Source: Crassaminicella thermophila
GTDB lineage: Bacteria; Bacillota; Clostridia; Peptostreptococcales; Thermotaleaceae
Reading direction: 5' to 3'
Length of the DNA stretch: 64,000 bases
Assembly (NCBI RefSeq): GCF_008152325.1
Contig: NZ_CP042243.1
Coordinates: 2,423,026-2,487,025 of the forward strand
Under the pieces are notes generated by a model. It did not search any database. It worked only from the letters and a program-made list of their open reading frames with translations, and was not told the origin of the DNA. A program made the translations under genes and the position numbers. Below are positions 56,156 through 63,476 of the stretch, in pieces. Within the stretch, counting starts at the first letter, position 1. Each line of letters begins with the position of its first letter.

Positions 56156-56214
56156 ATTATTGTAAATTTTCCCTACACTATTTAATTGTATTTATGTATG
56201 CTCCCTTTATTTTT

Positions 56215-56276
56215 TCTCTGTGTTTTAGTTGATGTTGCGTGTAATTGTGTGTTGTTATATCGAGTTTCAGTTGTTT
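56215..56276 (-). promoter_or_regulatory. A/C-rich tract upstream of the CbiZ-like pseudogene
   Basis: The minus strand holds AACAACTGAAAC, ACAACACACAATTACACGCA and ACATCAACTAAAACACAG, like the tracts of the four promoters nearby. No clear -35/-10 pair was found here. Nothing else is seen in 56156-56356. Confidence 0.4.
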
Positions 56277-56372
56277 TTTTTATACATAGCTGATATGATA
56301 AAAACAATAACAAAGTTAAATTTTCATGCAACCTTTTTGGCATAAATAAATTGGTAAAGGAGGTACACCATT

Positions 56373-57254
56373 TTGAAAAAAACAATCAATCGAAGCGTTA
56401 TAGACTATTTTATTGTATATTTGGGATGTATGATTCAAGCCTTTGCTGTTACAGCTATTTTAAAACCTAATGGATTAATTGTAGGAGGTTTTACAGGGGT
56501 TTCTCTTGTATTAGGAAAGTTATTCAGTATCAAATACACGTTTATTTACTATTCTTTATGCCTTTCTGTCTTGATTGTAGCTTGGCTTATTCTGGGTAAA
56601 AAAGAAGTTTTGAAAATTATCCTTTTATCTACTACCTATCCCATTATATTAATCTTATTTGACAACTTGAATCTAAACTTTATTGATGCAAATGCTACTG
56701 ATAAACTCCTATCTTGTATATATTACGGTATCATCGCAGGAATAGGTATGGGACTTATATTAAGAAAGGGATTTTCTCAGGGCAGTTCAGATACCATCGC
56801 AAAAATTATTCACAAGAAAATATTCCCTTTTTTAAGCATTGGTCAGATCTTACTCATTATCGATATTTGTATCTTATCTGTATCTGGTTTTGTTTTTGGA
56901 CGTAATGCGGTATTTTATGCACTTATTATGCACATGATCTATACCAAAACAGTGGATACCGTTTTATTCGGATTTGGATCATCTTTAGTTAAAATAGTCA
57001 TTATTAGTAAAGAAACAGATAGGATTACATATTATATTTTAAATACCATTAATAGAGGAGTTAGCCTAGGTAAAGTAACTGGTGCTTTTTCTAATAAGCA
57101 CAAAACTAAAGTTATCTGCATCTGTTCAGCTCGAGAATCAATACTGATTAAAAATTTTGTAGCTAAAATAGATCGTAATGCCTTTATTAATCTTGTTCCT
57201 GTAATTTCTGCATGGGGGAAAGGATACGGATTTAGCAATTTAGAATTAGATTAA
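56373..57254 (+). CDS. YitT-family membrane protein
   Basis: The 293-residue protein has five or so membrane segments (ILKPNGLIVGGFTGVSLVLG, GMGLILRKGFSQGSSDTIAK) and a C-terminal DUF2179 domain (VSLGKVTGAFSNKHKTKVIC). YitT proteins are common in Firmicutes; function is not established. The start is TTG at 56373-56375, 9 bases after AAGGAGG. Confidence 0.9.
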   Translation: MKKTINRSVIDYFIVYLGCMIQAFAVTAILKPNGLIVGGFTGVSLVLGKLFSIKYTFIYYSLCLSVLIVAWLILGKKEVLKIILLSTTYPIILILFDNLNLNFIDANATDKLLSCIYYGIIAGIGMGLILRKGFSQGSSDTIAKIIHKKIFPFLSIGQILLIIDICILSVSGFVFGRNAVFYALIMHMIYTKTVDTVLFGFGSSLVKIVIISKETDRITYYILNTINRGVSLGKVTGAFSNKHKTKVICICSARESILIKNFVAKIDRNAFINLVPVISAWGKGYGFSNLELD

Positions 57255-57262
57255 ATAAACAA

Positions 57263-57297
57263 AACCTGGCTATCTCGTAGATACCAGGTTATTTATT
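57263..57297 (+). terminator. Terminator after the YitT gene
   Basis: AACCTGG-C-TATCT, loop CGT, AGATACCAGGTT, followed by ATTTATTTT. One C is bulged. Confidence 0.85.
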
Positions 57298-57505
57298 TTA
57301 AAAAATATACATGGTTCTAATTTTTTATTTTCCCATACTCTTTAATTTCTTCTGTTCCCTTATCCTTATCTTCATTTTTGAATATTTTCTTCATCATATA
57401 TTTTTTCTTTTTTCTAAGTATTATCTCCACTATAAAGACGTTTTAGCGACGGCAAATTAGTATGATAGATATAAATACAACTCGATTTAAAGGAGGTTAT
57501 TAAAA

Positions 57506-58369
57506 ATGGATGTTAGACAATATCTAACCCCTGCTGAAATTGCATCTTCTACATTAGAAACAGGTATTAAAAAAGCAAATCTTTCAAGGAGTTCTCAACT
57601 CCTATTAAGTATTTTAGCAGGAGCATTTATTGCCTTTGCTTCAGAAGGGTCAAACATGGCTGCATTTAATTTATTTGCAAACTCTGAAACCTATGGTTTA
57701 GGAAAAGTTTTAGCAGGTTCTATTTTCGGAACGGGTTTAATGCTTGTTCTATTAGCAGGAGGAGAATTATTTACAGGAAATACATTAATCATAATAAGTG
57801 TTTTAGAAGGTAGAGTAAAAGTAAGTAATATGCTAAAGAATTGGATTACTGTATATATAGGAAATTTTATAGGTTCTATACTTATAGCTTTTATGATGGT
57901 ACAATCAGGTTTATTTAATAGTGGTGCCCATGTACTTGGCGGCGTAACTATCAAAATTGCTTCTTATAAGGTTGGATTATCCTTTATGCCTGCCCTTTAT
58001 TTAGGAATCATGGCAAATTGGCTCGTTTGTTTGGCTGTATGGTTAGCCTATGGAGCAAAAAGCATCATCGGAAAAATATTAGGAATATTTTTTCCTATAT
58101 GGCTTTTTGTTACATCTGGTTTTGAACATAGTATTGCAAATATGTACTATATTCCTGCTGGAATCTTGGCCAAAACCAATAGCAGTTGGGCAGCAGCATC
58201 ACATCTTTCACCAGAAAAATTAGCAAATTTAAATTGGACCACTTTTATCACCAAAAACCTAATCCCTGTAACGATCGGAAATATCATTGGAGGAATTTTA
58301 TTTGTAGGAATTGTTTACTGGCTTGTTTACTTAAAAGAAAAAAGAAATACTGTATCAAAAGCTAATTAA
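57506..58369 (+). CDS. Formate/nitrite transporter family channel
   Basis: The 287-residue protein has the FNT marks LAGAFIAFASEGSNMAAFNL, AGGELFTGNTLIIISVLEG, GIMANWLVCLAVWLAYGAKS and SGFEHSIANMYYIPAGI. FNT channels form pentamers that pass formate, nitrite or hydrosulfide; formate is likely in a fermenter. AAAGGAGG lies 9-10 bases before the ATG. Its stop codon directly abuts the end of a group II intron fragment. Confidence 0.93.
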   Translation: MDVRQYLTPAEIASSTLETGIKKANLSRSSQLLLSILAGAFIAFASEGSNMAAFNLFANSETYGLGKVLAGSIFGTGLMLVLLAGGELFTGNTLIIISVLEGRVKVSNMLKNWITVYIGNFIGSILIAFMMVQSGLFNSGAHVLGGVTIKIASYKVGLSFMPALYLGIMANWLVCLAVWLAYGAKSIIGKILGIFFPIWLFVTSGFEHSIANMYYIPAGILAKTNSSWAAASHLSPEKLANLNWTTFITKNLIPVTIGNIIGGILFVGIVYWLVYLKEKRNTVSKAN

Positions 58370-58370
58370 A

Positions 58371-58697
58371 TCGAGTAGGAGCTAAATAATTATTTTATTT
58401 AACGTCCTCTCACACCACCGTACGTACGGTTCCGTATACAGCGGTTCAATAGAAATTAACATACTCGTGCATATGTCTCTGATAAAGATATTAATCCTGA
58501 TTTTTTTAGTTTTGCATTAGTAATGGTTCTTTGTAAGATTGGGCTTTTGGCTATTCGCCAATAGCCTTTTCTTGTATTTGCAAATTCCCACGCTTTATCC
58601 ACGCTTTATTTTTCCCCATTCCCAACTTCATAAGGTTTTTATATTTTGTTTTTCCCTTTTTCCATTGTTTCCAATAGCACATGCGAATTCGCCTTCT
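58371..58697 (-). mobile_element. 3' fragment of a group II intron (end of RT gene plus domains V and VI)
   Basis: Reading the minus strand, the end of an RT/maturase gene is followed by the catalytic-hairpin-type sequence GAACCGCTGTATACGGAACC, then GTACGTACGGTGGTGTGAGA (58403-58447), a short AT hairpin and the 3' end TCCTACTCGAT at 58371. The intron's domains I-IV and most of the RT are missing. The 5' break lies within 20 bases of the left end of a transposase element, so a rearrangement with that element probably removed the rest. Confidence 0.8.
58456..58697 (-). pseudogene. C-terminal remnant of group II intron reverse transcriptase/maturase
   Basis: The minus strand encodes RRIRMCYWKQWKKGKTKYKN, then LMKLGMGKNKAW, and after a frame change EFANTRKGYWRIAKSPILQR and LISLSETYARVC before TAA at 58456-58458. 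This is the X/maturase C-terminus of group II RTs. An 11-base tandem copy of CCACGCTTTAT (58588-58609) causes the frameshift; removing one copy restores the frame exactly. Confidence 0.85.
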
Positions 58698-58760
58698 TGT
58701 TGGAAGTTGGAAGTTGGGACGGTTAATTCATTAAGATCACATTCAATTTAATCAACAAAA

Positions 58761-58806
58761 AACAAATCCCCATCATTATCTTTGCTAAAAATAACGGGGA
58801 TTTGTT
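58761..58806 (-). terminator. Distal stem-loop of the transposase element, copy 1
   Basis: AACAAATCCCCGTTATT pairs with AATGATGGGGATTTGTT (one G.U) followed by TTTTTTG on the minus strand. Copy 2 has the same stem at 61709-61754. Confidence 0.75.
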
Positions 58807-58829
58807 TTAATTCTAAATTTTTACATCAC

Positions 58830-58859
58830 AAAAAAAAGCCTAACGACCTTATTTTAGGC
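58830..58859 (-). terminator. Terminator of transposase copy 1
   Basis: GCCTAA and TTAGGC close a stem that overlaps the stop codon and is followed by TTTTTTTT. Same in copy 2 at 61780-61805. Confidence 0.75.
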
Positions 58860-59759
58860 ACTCTTTATAAAATCATCTATTATGCTACTATATTTTTCAG
58901 TATTTAATATTATATCAATTCCTATAGAAGATAGCTTTGATACCCTTGATTGGGTTAAATTACCTATTACACTACAAATTTGTTTTTGGGTATAATTGCA
59001 AAAACATCTCATAAAAAATACGCACAAGGCTCTTATCTCTATGCAGCTTTTATCATACTTAATACGCGCTTTCCTCTTATCACACTGAATATACTCTGCT
59101 ACAAAGTTTATGACTTTTTCAGGGGTATAGTCCCTTACTAATATTTTTCTTTCACTTCTATATTCACAGTTTTTCTTTTCAAATTCTACGTCTAATTCTT
59201 CATTTATAGTATCTGATTTATATACTAAGGACAAATAACTTTTAATATTTTTTCTATTCCCTAAATTTAAAATGTCCTCTAAAAAAGATTTATCTAATAT
59301 TTCAAATTCATTAGTGCCCTTTACATATTCCTTCAGACTTGAAAATCTATAATTTATCAAATTATTTCTATATCCTGGTATGTCCTTTGGATTATTATGA
59401 ATATATGCTGATAATACAATTAAATATTTATCATCATTTACTATTCTGCTTTTAAAACGATCTTGAAAAACATGCCCATGCCTTTTATATTTTCTATTAT
59501 AATATTGGGCATATGAAAAATTGATAGAATGCATGATTCTTGAAATATCTCCACCATTAACATCAATAATAAGATGTCCATGATTATCCATAAGGCAATA
59601 TGCATAAACCTTAAATTGAAACTTTAATATGTACTTTTTTATTAAAGAAAAATATTTTAATTTATCTTCATCATCATTGAATAAATTTATTTCACTGATA
59701 CTTCTTATCATTATATGAAAAATACTGTCTTCTGTTTTGACTCTTGCACATCTTGGCAT
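58854..59759 (-). CDS. REP-associated tyrosine transposase (Y1 HUH type), copy 1
   Basis: The 301-residue protein begins MPRCARVKTEDSIFHIMIRS and has the HUH motif His60-Gly-His62 in LMDNHGHLII, with catalytic Tyr candidates at 83-87 in SINFSYAQYYNRKYKRHGHV. The C-terminal third has a DnaA/KorB-like HTH (QKQICSVIGNLTQSRVSKLS). Such enzymes cut and join single-stranded DNA at hairpins. It differs from copy 2 at about nine residues, and both frames are intact. Confidence 0.9.
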   Translation of the reverse strand: MPRCARVKTEDSIFHIMIRSISEINLFNDDEDKLKYFSLIKKYILKFQFKVYAYCLMDNHGHLIIDVNGGDISRIMHSINFSYAQYYNRKYKRHGHVFQDRFKSRIVNDDKYLIVLSAYIHNNPKDIPGYRNNLINYRFSSLKEYVKGTNEFEILDKSFLEDILNLGNRKNIKSYLSLVYKSDTINEELDVEFEKKNCEYRSERKILVRDYTPEKVINFVAEYIQCDKRKARIKYDKSCIEIRALCVFFMRCFCNYTQKQICSVIGNLTQSRVSKLSSIGIDIILNTEKYSSIIDDFIKSA

Positions 59760-59775
59760 AAAAACTACTCCTTTT

Positions 59776-59812
59776 TATTTTTTCCACTGTCCACTTCAAG
59801 GGGAGCATATCA
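59776..59812 (-). mobile_element. Remnant of the right end of an IS3-family element
   Basis: CTGTCCACTTCAAGGGGAGC continuing to ATATCA (59787-59812) is the exact reverse complement of the 26-base left end of the IS3 element at 62723-62748. The adjacent inner bases differ from that left end, as expected of a right end. No IS body is present. Confidence 0.85.
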
Positions 59813-59887
59813 ATCTAGGAGTAGTTTTTGTATTTTTTTCGATTTTATTCAGCAATTCAAATAATCATTAACTGTCCCTAAAATTTA

Positions 59888-59998
59888 CTAAAATTTAAAA
59901 TTAATATAATCAATAATATCTGCTGCAAAGCTTATGATTTCTACTGGAAACATATTAAACACTAATAAAAACACAATAAGAAGCGATAACCTTCTCAT
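59888..59998 (-). CDS. Possible 36-residue secreted peptide or truncated exported protein
   Basis: ATG at 59996-59998 follows GAGAGGGG by 7 bases. The product starts MRRLSLLIVFLLVFNMFPVE, a signal-peptide-like stretch with a SFAA cleavage-like site, then 11 residues. It ends 10 bases from the transposase element boundary. It could be a true small peptide or the leftover start of an exported protein such as an SLH protein. Confidence 0.45.
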   Translation of the reverse strand: MRRLSLLIVFLLVFNMFPVEIISFAADIIDYINFKF

Positions 59999-60026
59999 AT
60001 TAGTTCCCCTCTCTAAAAAAAATATA

Positions 60027-60060
60027 TATATAAGTGGATGGCTAATACTGCCAATCCACT
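60027..60060 (-). terminator. Terminator of the SLH-domain gene
   Basis: GTGGATTGGC pairs with GCCATCCAC (one bulge), followed by TTATATATATATTTTTTTT on the minus strand; the stem overlaps the end of the gene. Confidence 0.75.
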
Positions 60061-61124
60061 TTTTTCACTACAACTGTTTCATAATAGTCTTTCTGTTCTC
60101 CAGTTGTCTCATTTTTAATTGTAATTTTTAAGTCAATATTCATTCCTTCCTTTATATTAAATTCACTATTATCATTTGGTTCTGTACGATGTACTTTCCT
60201 TAAAGCCCAAAAAGCATATTTGCTTACATCTTTCCAATAAGTTCTATCCTGCTTAATCCAATGCCCATCGCCATAAAAATCTCTACCCCAAATAGTATTT
60301 AACTCATTGTAATTTGTACATACAAATCTTGCTTTATATACATCTCTCGAAGCTTTATATGCTTCTTTATTTGCAATATATATAGAAAAATAATTGGAAC
60401 CATATCCTGTTTCTTCATATCGGATTTCAAACTCTGGCTCTATAAATCTTCCTTTTTCTTCAACCTTCTCTTCCTGTTTTTCTTGCTCTTCTATAGTTTT
60501 CTGTTCTGACGACTCTGTCTTATCTTCTTCTACTGTTTTATTTTCTTTATTTTCCATAATATTAAGCATTTGAGAAATCATTGTAGATGCTTCTGCTCTT
60601 GTAGCATTTCCATCTCTGAATGTATTATCAGGATATCCGTTTATAATTCCTAGTTTATTTGCTTTCTTTATATAGCCCTTTAATTCACTTGGTATGTTGC
60701 TATCATCACTAAATTGGGTATCCCATACCAATTTATTCTCTTTTAGTGCTCTAACTACAATACGTGCCATTTCTCCTCTTTCAATAGGTTCATTATATTC
60801 ATCTGTTTTAAATTCACCTTCTAGAATAATTCCTTCTGTCATTGCTGCATCTAATATACCCTGATACCATATATCTGTCTTAGGAATAGAAATATTTTTC
60901 CCTTTTAATGCTAATGCAGTAAATTCTAAAACTGTTATATCATTATCAGGCTTAAAAGTTCCATCTGGATAACCAGCAATTATATTTCTGTTTGTTAGAT
61001 CGGTAATAAATTTCCTTGCCCAATGATTGTCAATATCACTGAATTTTATATCTGCAAATACACTAAATGTCATACATCCTACTACACTAACAGTAATAAT
61101 CATATTTTTTACTAATTTTCTCAT
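60042..61124 (-). CDS. Exported S-layer homology (SLH) domain protein
   Basis: The 360-residue protein has a signal peptide (RKLVKNMIITVSVVGCMTFS, cleaved near SVFA-D). Three SLH repeats follow: FSDIDNHWARKFITDL...IIAGYPDGTFKPDNDITVLE, a weaker middle repeat (GILDAAMTEGIILEG...IERGEMARIV) and GYIKKANKLGIINGYPDNTF. A Glu/Lys linker (about 190-230) leads to a 130-residue C-terminal domain I do not recognise, rich in Tyr and Trp. SLH repeats bind secondary cell-wall polymer. GGAGG lies 8-12 bases before ATG 61122-61124. Confidence 0.88.
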   Translation of the reverse strand: MRKLVKNMIITVSVVGCMTFSVFADIKFSDIDNHWARKFITDLTNRNIIAGYPDGTFKPDNDITVLEFTALALKGKNISIPKTDIWYQGILDAAMTEGIILEGEFKTDEYNEPIERGEMARIVVRALKENKLVWDTQFSDDSNIPSELKGYIKKANKLGIINGYPDNTFRDGNATRAEASTMISQMLNIMENKENKTVEEDKTESSEQKTIEEQEKQEEKVEEKGRFIEPEFEIRYEETGYGSNYFSIYIANKEAYKASRDVYKARFVCTNYNELNTIWGRDFYGDGHWIKQDRTYWKDVSKYAFWALRKVHRTEPNDNSEFNIKEGMNIDLKITIKNETTGEQKDYYETVVVKKVDWQY

Positions 61125-61248
61125 AAAAACTACCTCCTTAACAAAATATTGTAAAAATAAAATCATCATAAAGAATGTAACAGAGATTATCAAAAAATGT
61201 CAATGCTAATTTTAAAAAAATATTTTAGTTTTCATAAATTAGCAGAAT

Positions 61249-61288
61249 CTCCACCACTTTTATCTACCGTACTAAAAGTGGTGGATTA
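61249..61288. repeat. Inverted repeat upstream of the SLH gene
   Basis: CCACCACTTTTA pairs with TAAAAGTGGTGG around 10 bases, without a T run on either strand. It lies about 125 bases before the SLH start and may be a relic of a mobile element or an operator. Confidence 0.6.
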
Positions 61289-61379
61289 TCATTGTAAATC
61301 TACTTTTTTATAATCGTATTAATTTTGAATTCTACATACTTATTTTTGAAATGTATATTTAGTTGACAAATTAAACATA

Positions 61380-61427
61380 CTATAAAAAAATAATCATAGC
61401 ACTTACTACAATTAGTACTATTTTCAT
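61380..61427 (-). CDS. Possible 15-residue hydrophobic peptide
   Basis: ATG at 61425-61427 follows AAGGGGGTG by 6 bases and encodes MKIVLIVVSAMIIFL before a stop. A good ribosome binding site before so short a hydrophobic peptide recalls small membrane peptides, but it may equally be a cut signal sequence. Confidence 0.3.
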   Translation of the reverse strand: MKIVLIVVSAMIIFL

Positions 61428-61530
61428 TTGTTCACCCCCTTGATAAATTTGATAAGTAGAGGTAATATATAAGTATAGAAATGATGAGGGTGTTTCAGCA
61501 GAAGTTTAATGTGCCGAATTAATGATCATT

Positions 61531-61570
61531 GACTAAATATAATTTTTGTGGAAGAAAATTATATTTAGTC
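61531..61570 (+). terminator. Strong stem-loop with T run, plus strand
   Basis: GACTAAATATAATTTT and its exact complement AAAATTATATTTAGTC flank TGTGGAAG, followed by TACATTTTTTTTT. No gene on the plus strand precedes it, so it may be left over from a lost gene or belong to a small RNA. The rest of 61428-61663 shows nothing further. Confidence 0.6.
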
Positions 61571-61663
61571 TACATTTTTTTTTGTTGCTAATTTTCAGTT
61601 CTATGTGTATCATATATTCTACATTTGGTAGTATGTATAGTCTAAAACGAAAGTTGGAAAGTT

Positions 61664-62722
61664 GGGACGGTTAATTCATTAGGATCACATTCAATTTAAT
61701 CAACAAAAAACAAATCCCCGTCATTATCTTTGCTAAAAATAACGGGGATTTGTTTTAATTCTAAATTTTTACATCACAAAAAAGCCTAACGACTTTATTT
61801 TAGGCACTCTTTATAAAATCATCTATTATGCTACTATATTTTTCAGTATTTAATATTATATCAATTCCTATAGAAGATAGCTTTGATACTCTTGATTGGG
61901 TTAAATTACCTATTACACTACAAATTTGTTTTTGGGTATAATTGCAAAAACATCTCATAAAAAATACGCACAAGGCCCTTATCTCTATGCAGCTTTTATC
62001 GTACTTAATACGCGCTTTCCTCTTATCACACTGAATATAATCTGCTATAAATTTTATGACTTTTTCAGGGGTATAATCCCTTGCTAATATTTTTCTTTCA
62101 CTTCTATATTCACAGTTTTTCTTTTCAAATTCTACGTCTAATTCTTCATTTATAGTATCTGATTTATATACTAAGGACAAATAAGTTTTCATATTTTTTC
62201 TATTCGCTAAATTTAAAATATCCTCTAAAAAAGATTTATCTAATATTTCAAATTCATTAGTGCCCTTTACATATTCCTTCAGACTTGAAAATCTATAATT
62301 TATCAAATTATTTCTATATCCTGGTATGTCCTTTGGATTATTATGAATATATGCTGATAATACAATTAAATATTTATCATCATTTACTATTCTGCTTTTA
62401 AAACGATCTTGAAAAACATGCCCATGCCTTTTATATTTTCTATTATAATATTGGGCATATGAAAAATTGATAGAATGCATGATTCTTGAAATATCTCCAC
62501 CATTAACATCAATAATAAGATGTCCATGATTATCCATAAGGCAATATGCATAAACCTTAAATTGAAACTTTAATATATACTTTTTTATTAAAGCAAAATA
62601 TTTTAATTTATCTTCATCATCATTGAATAAATTTATTTCACTGATACTTCTTATCATTATATGAAAAATACTGCCTTCTGTTTTGACTCTTGCACATCTT
62701 GGCATAAAAACTACTCCTTTTT
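61664..62722 (-). mobile_element. REP-type tyrosine transposase element, copy 2 (right end interrupted by IS3)
   Basis: The left end GGGACGGTTAAT is at 61664-61675. The sequence then follows copy 1 closely through the transposase gene to AAAAACTACTCC (62708-62717), where the IS3 element begins. The right end of this copy must lie beyond the window if it exists. Confidence 0.78.
61800..62705 (-). CDS. REP-associated tyrosine transposase (Y1 HUH type), copy 2
   Basis: The 301-residue protein is the paralogue of the enzyme at 58854-59759, with His60-Gly-His62 and the Tyr region unchanged. Differences include D11G, S38A, LGNRKNIKSY to LANRKNMKTY, and NFVAEY to KFIADY. The high identity and intact frames point to recent copying. 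Confidence 0.9.
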   Translation of the reverse strand: MPRCARVKTEGSIFHIMIRSISEINLFNDDEDKLKYFALIKKYILKFQFKVYAYCLMDNHGHLIIDVNGGDISRIMHSINFSYAQYYNRKYKRHGHVFQDRFKSRIVNDDKYLIVLSAYIHNNPKDIPGYRNNLINYRFSSLKEYVKGTNEFEILDKSFLEDILNLANRKNMKTYLSLVYKSDTINEELDVEFEKKNCEYRSERKILARDYTPEKVIKFIADYIQCDKRKARIKYDKSCIEIRALCVFFMRCFCNYTQKQICSVIGNLTQSRVSKLSSIGIDIILNTEKYSSIIDDFIKSA

Positions 62723-62790
62723 TGATATGCTCCCCTTGAAGTGGACAGTTAAAATAAAAAAACTGTTTATTGAAGGAGGAGCATTTTCTT

Positions 62791-63155
62791 ATGGGCAGAA
62801 AAGGTAAAATAGATTACGAACTAAAAATTAAAGCAGTTGAAGAATATTTAAATAATGTAGGATCACAAACATCAATTGCATCTAAATATGGTGTAACTAG
62901 AAACTCATTTAGACAATGGATTGTAAACTATCAATCAATGGGTAAAGAAGCATTAATGAATAAGTCTCATAATAATTTCTATTCAAAAGAATTTAAAATT
63001 ACTGTTATTAAAAGCATATCTTGAGGGTGACAGTTCGATATATGACATTGCAAAAAATTTAAGATTCCCTCACATACAACTGTTCTTAAGTGGATTATAA
63101 AGTATAATGGTCATGAAGAGTTAAAAATCATCAGGAATAGGAGAAGATAAAAGTC
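62791..63155 (+). pseudogene. IS3-family orfA, 5' part, broken by indels
   Basis: From ATG 62791 (AAGGAGGAG upstream) the frame reads GRKGKIDYELKIKAVEEYLN and an HTH TSIASKYGVTRNSFRQW. An extra A near 63008-63012 shifts the frame; the expected KAYLEGDSSIYDIAKNLRF continues in the next frame. A missing base near 63074 then shifts it again before KWIIKYNGHEELK, and another indel follows near 63128. Confidence 0.8.
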
Positions 63156-63476
63156 ATGGCCAACGGACGTAAAACTAATTTTAATGAAAGAATAGAAATT
63201 GTTAAACACTGCATTGAACATCAGAACAGCTATAGTAAAACTGCAGATAAATATAAAGTATCATATCATCAAGTCTATTCATGGACTAAAAAATATGAGG
63301 AATCTGGTGTTGAGGCATTAAAAGATAAACGTGGCAAACAGAAAAATGCAAATGAATTGTCAGAGATTGAAAAGCTTAGAGCACTAAACAAACTTCTGGA
63401 AGCTCAAAATAAAAGGCAACAAATGGAGATTAATTTTTTAAAAAAGTTAGAAGAAATAGAAAGGAGGCGATTTTAA
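63156..63476 (+). CDS. IS3-family orfA, 3' part (second HTH and leucine zipper)
   Basis: The 106-residue open part begins ANGRKTNFNERIEIVKHCIE, has an HTH (SYSKTADKYKVSYHQVYSWT) and a zipper-like helix (EIEKLRALNKLLEAQNKRQQ). Near its end lies A AAA AAG (63439-63445), the classic -1 slippery site, which would join it to orfB. It can be read from its own ATG but probably belonged to one orfA with the preceding part. Confidence 0.8.
   Translation: MANGRKTNFNERIEIVKHCIEHQNSYSKTADKYKVSYHQVYSWTKKYEESGVEALKDKRGKQKNANELSEIEKLRALNKLLEAQNKRQQMEINFLKKLEEIERRRF

Larger units (their letters stand above)
58716..59878 (-). mobile_element. REP-type tyrosine transposase element, copy 1 (complete ends)
   Basis: The element is bounded by GGGACGGTTAAT at 58716-58727 (plus strand) and GGGACAGTTAAT at 59867-59878 (minus strand), matching at 11 of 12 bases in inverted orientation. 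It carries one transposase gene, two hairpins downstream of it, and a 12-base inverted repeat AAAAACTACTCC/GGAGTAGTTTTT upstream that encloses an IS3 end remnant. It shares about 1.06 kb of near-identical sequence with copy 2. Confidence 0.8.

Noticed and set aside
57319..57399. Minus-strand 25-codon ORF (KKIFKNEDKDKGTEEIKE) between yitT and the formate channel gene
   Set aside because: No ribosome binding site is visible and no feature supports it.
58539..58751. Plus-strand 70-codon open frame
   Set aside because: It is antisense to the group II intron RT remnant, has no ribosome binding site, and is a known kind of annotation artefact at such remnants.
59934..60131. Plus-strand 65-codon open frame
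   Set aside because: It runs antisense to the SLH gene end and the 36-codon ORF and contains their terminator; no start signal.
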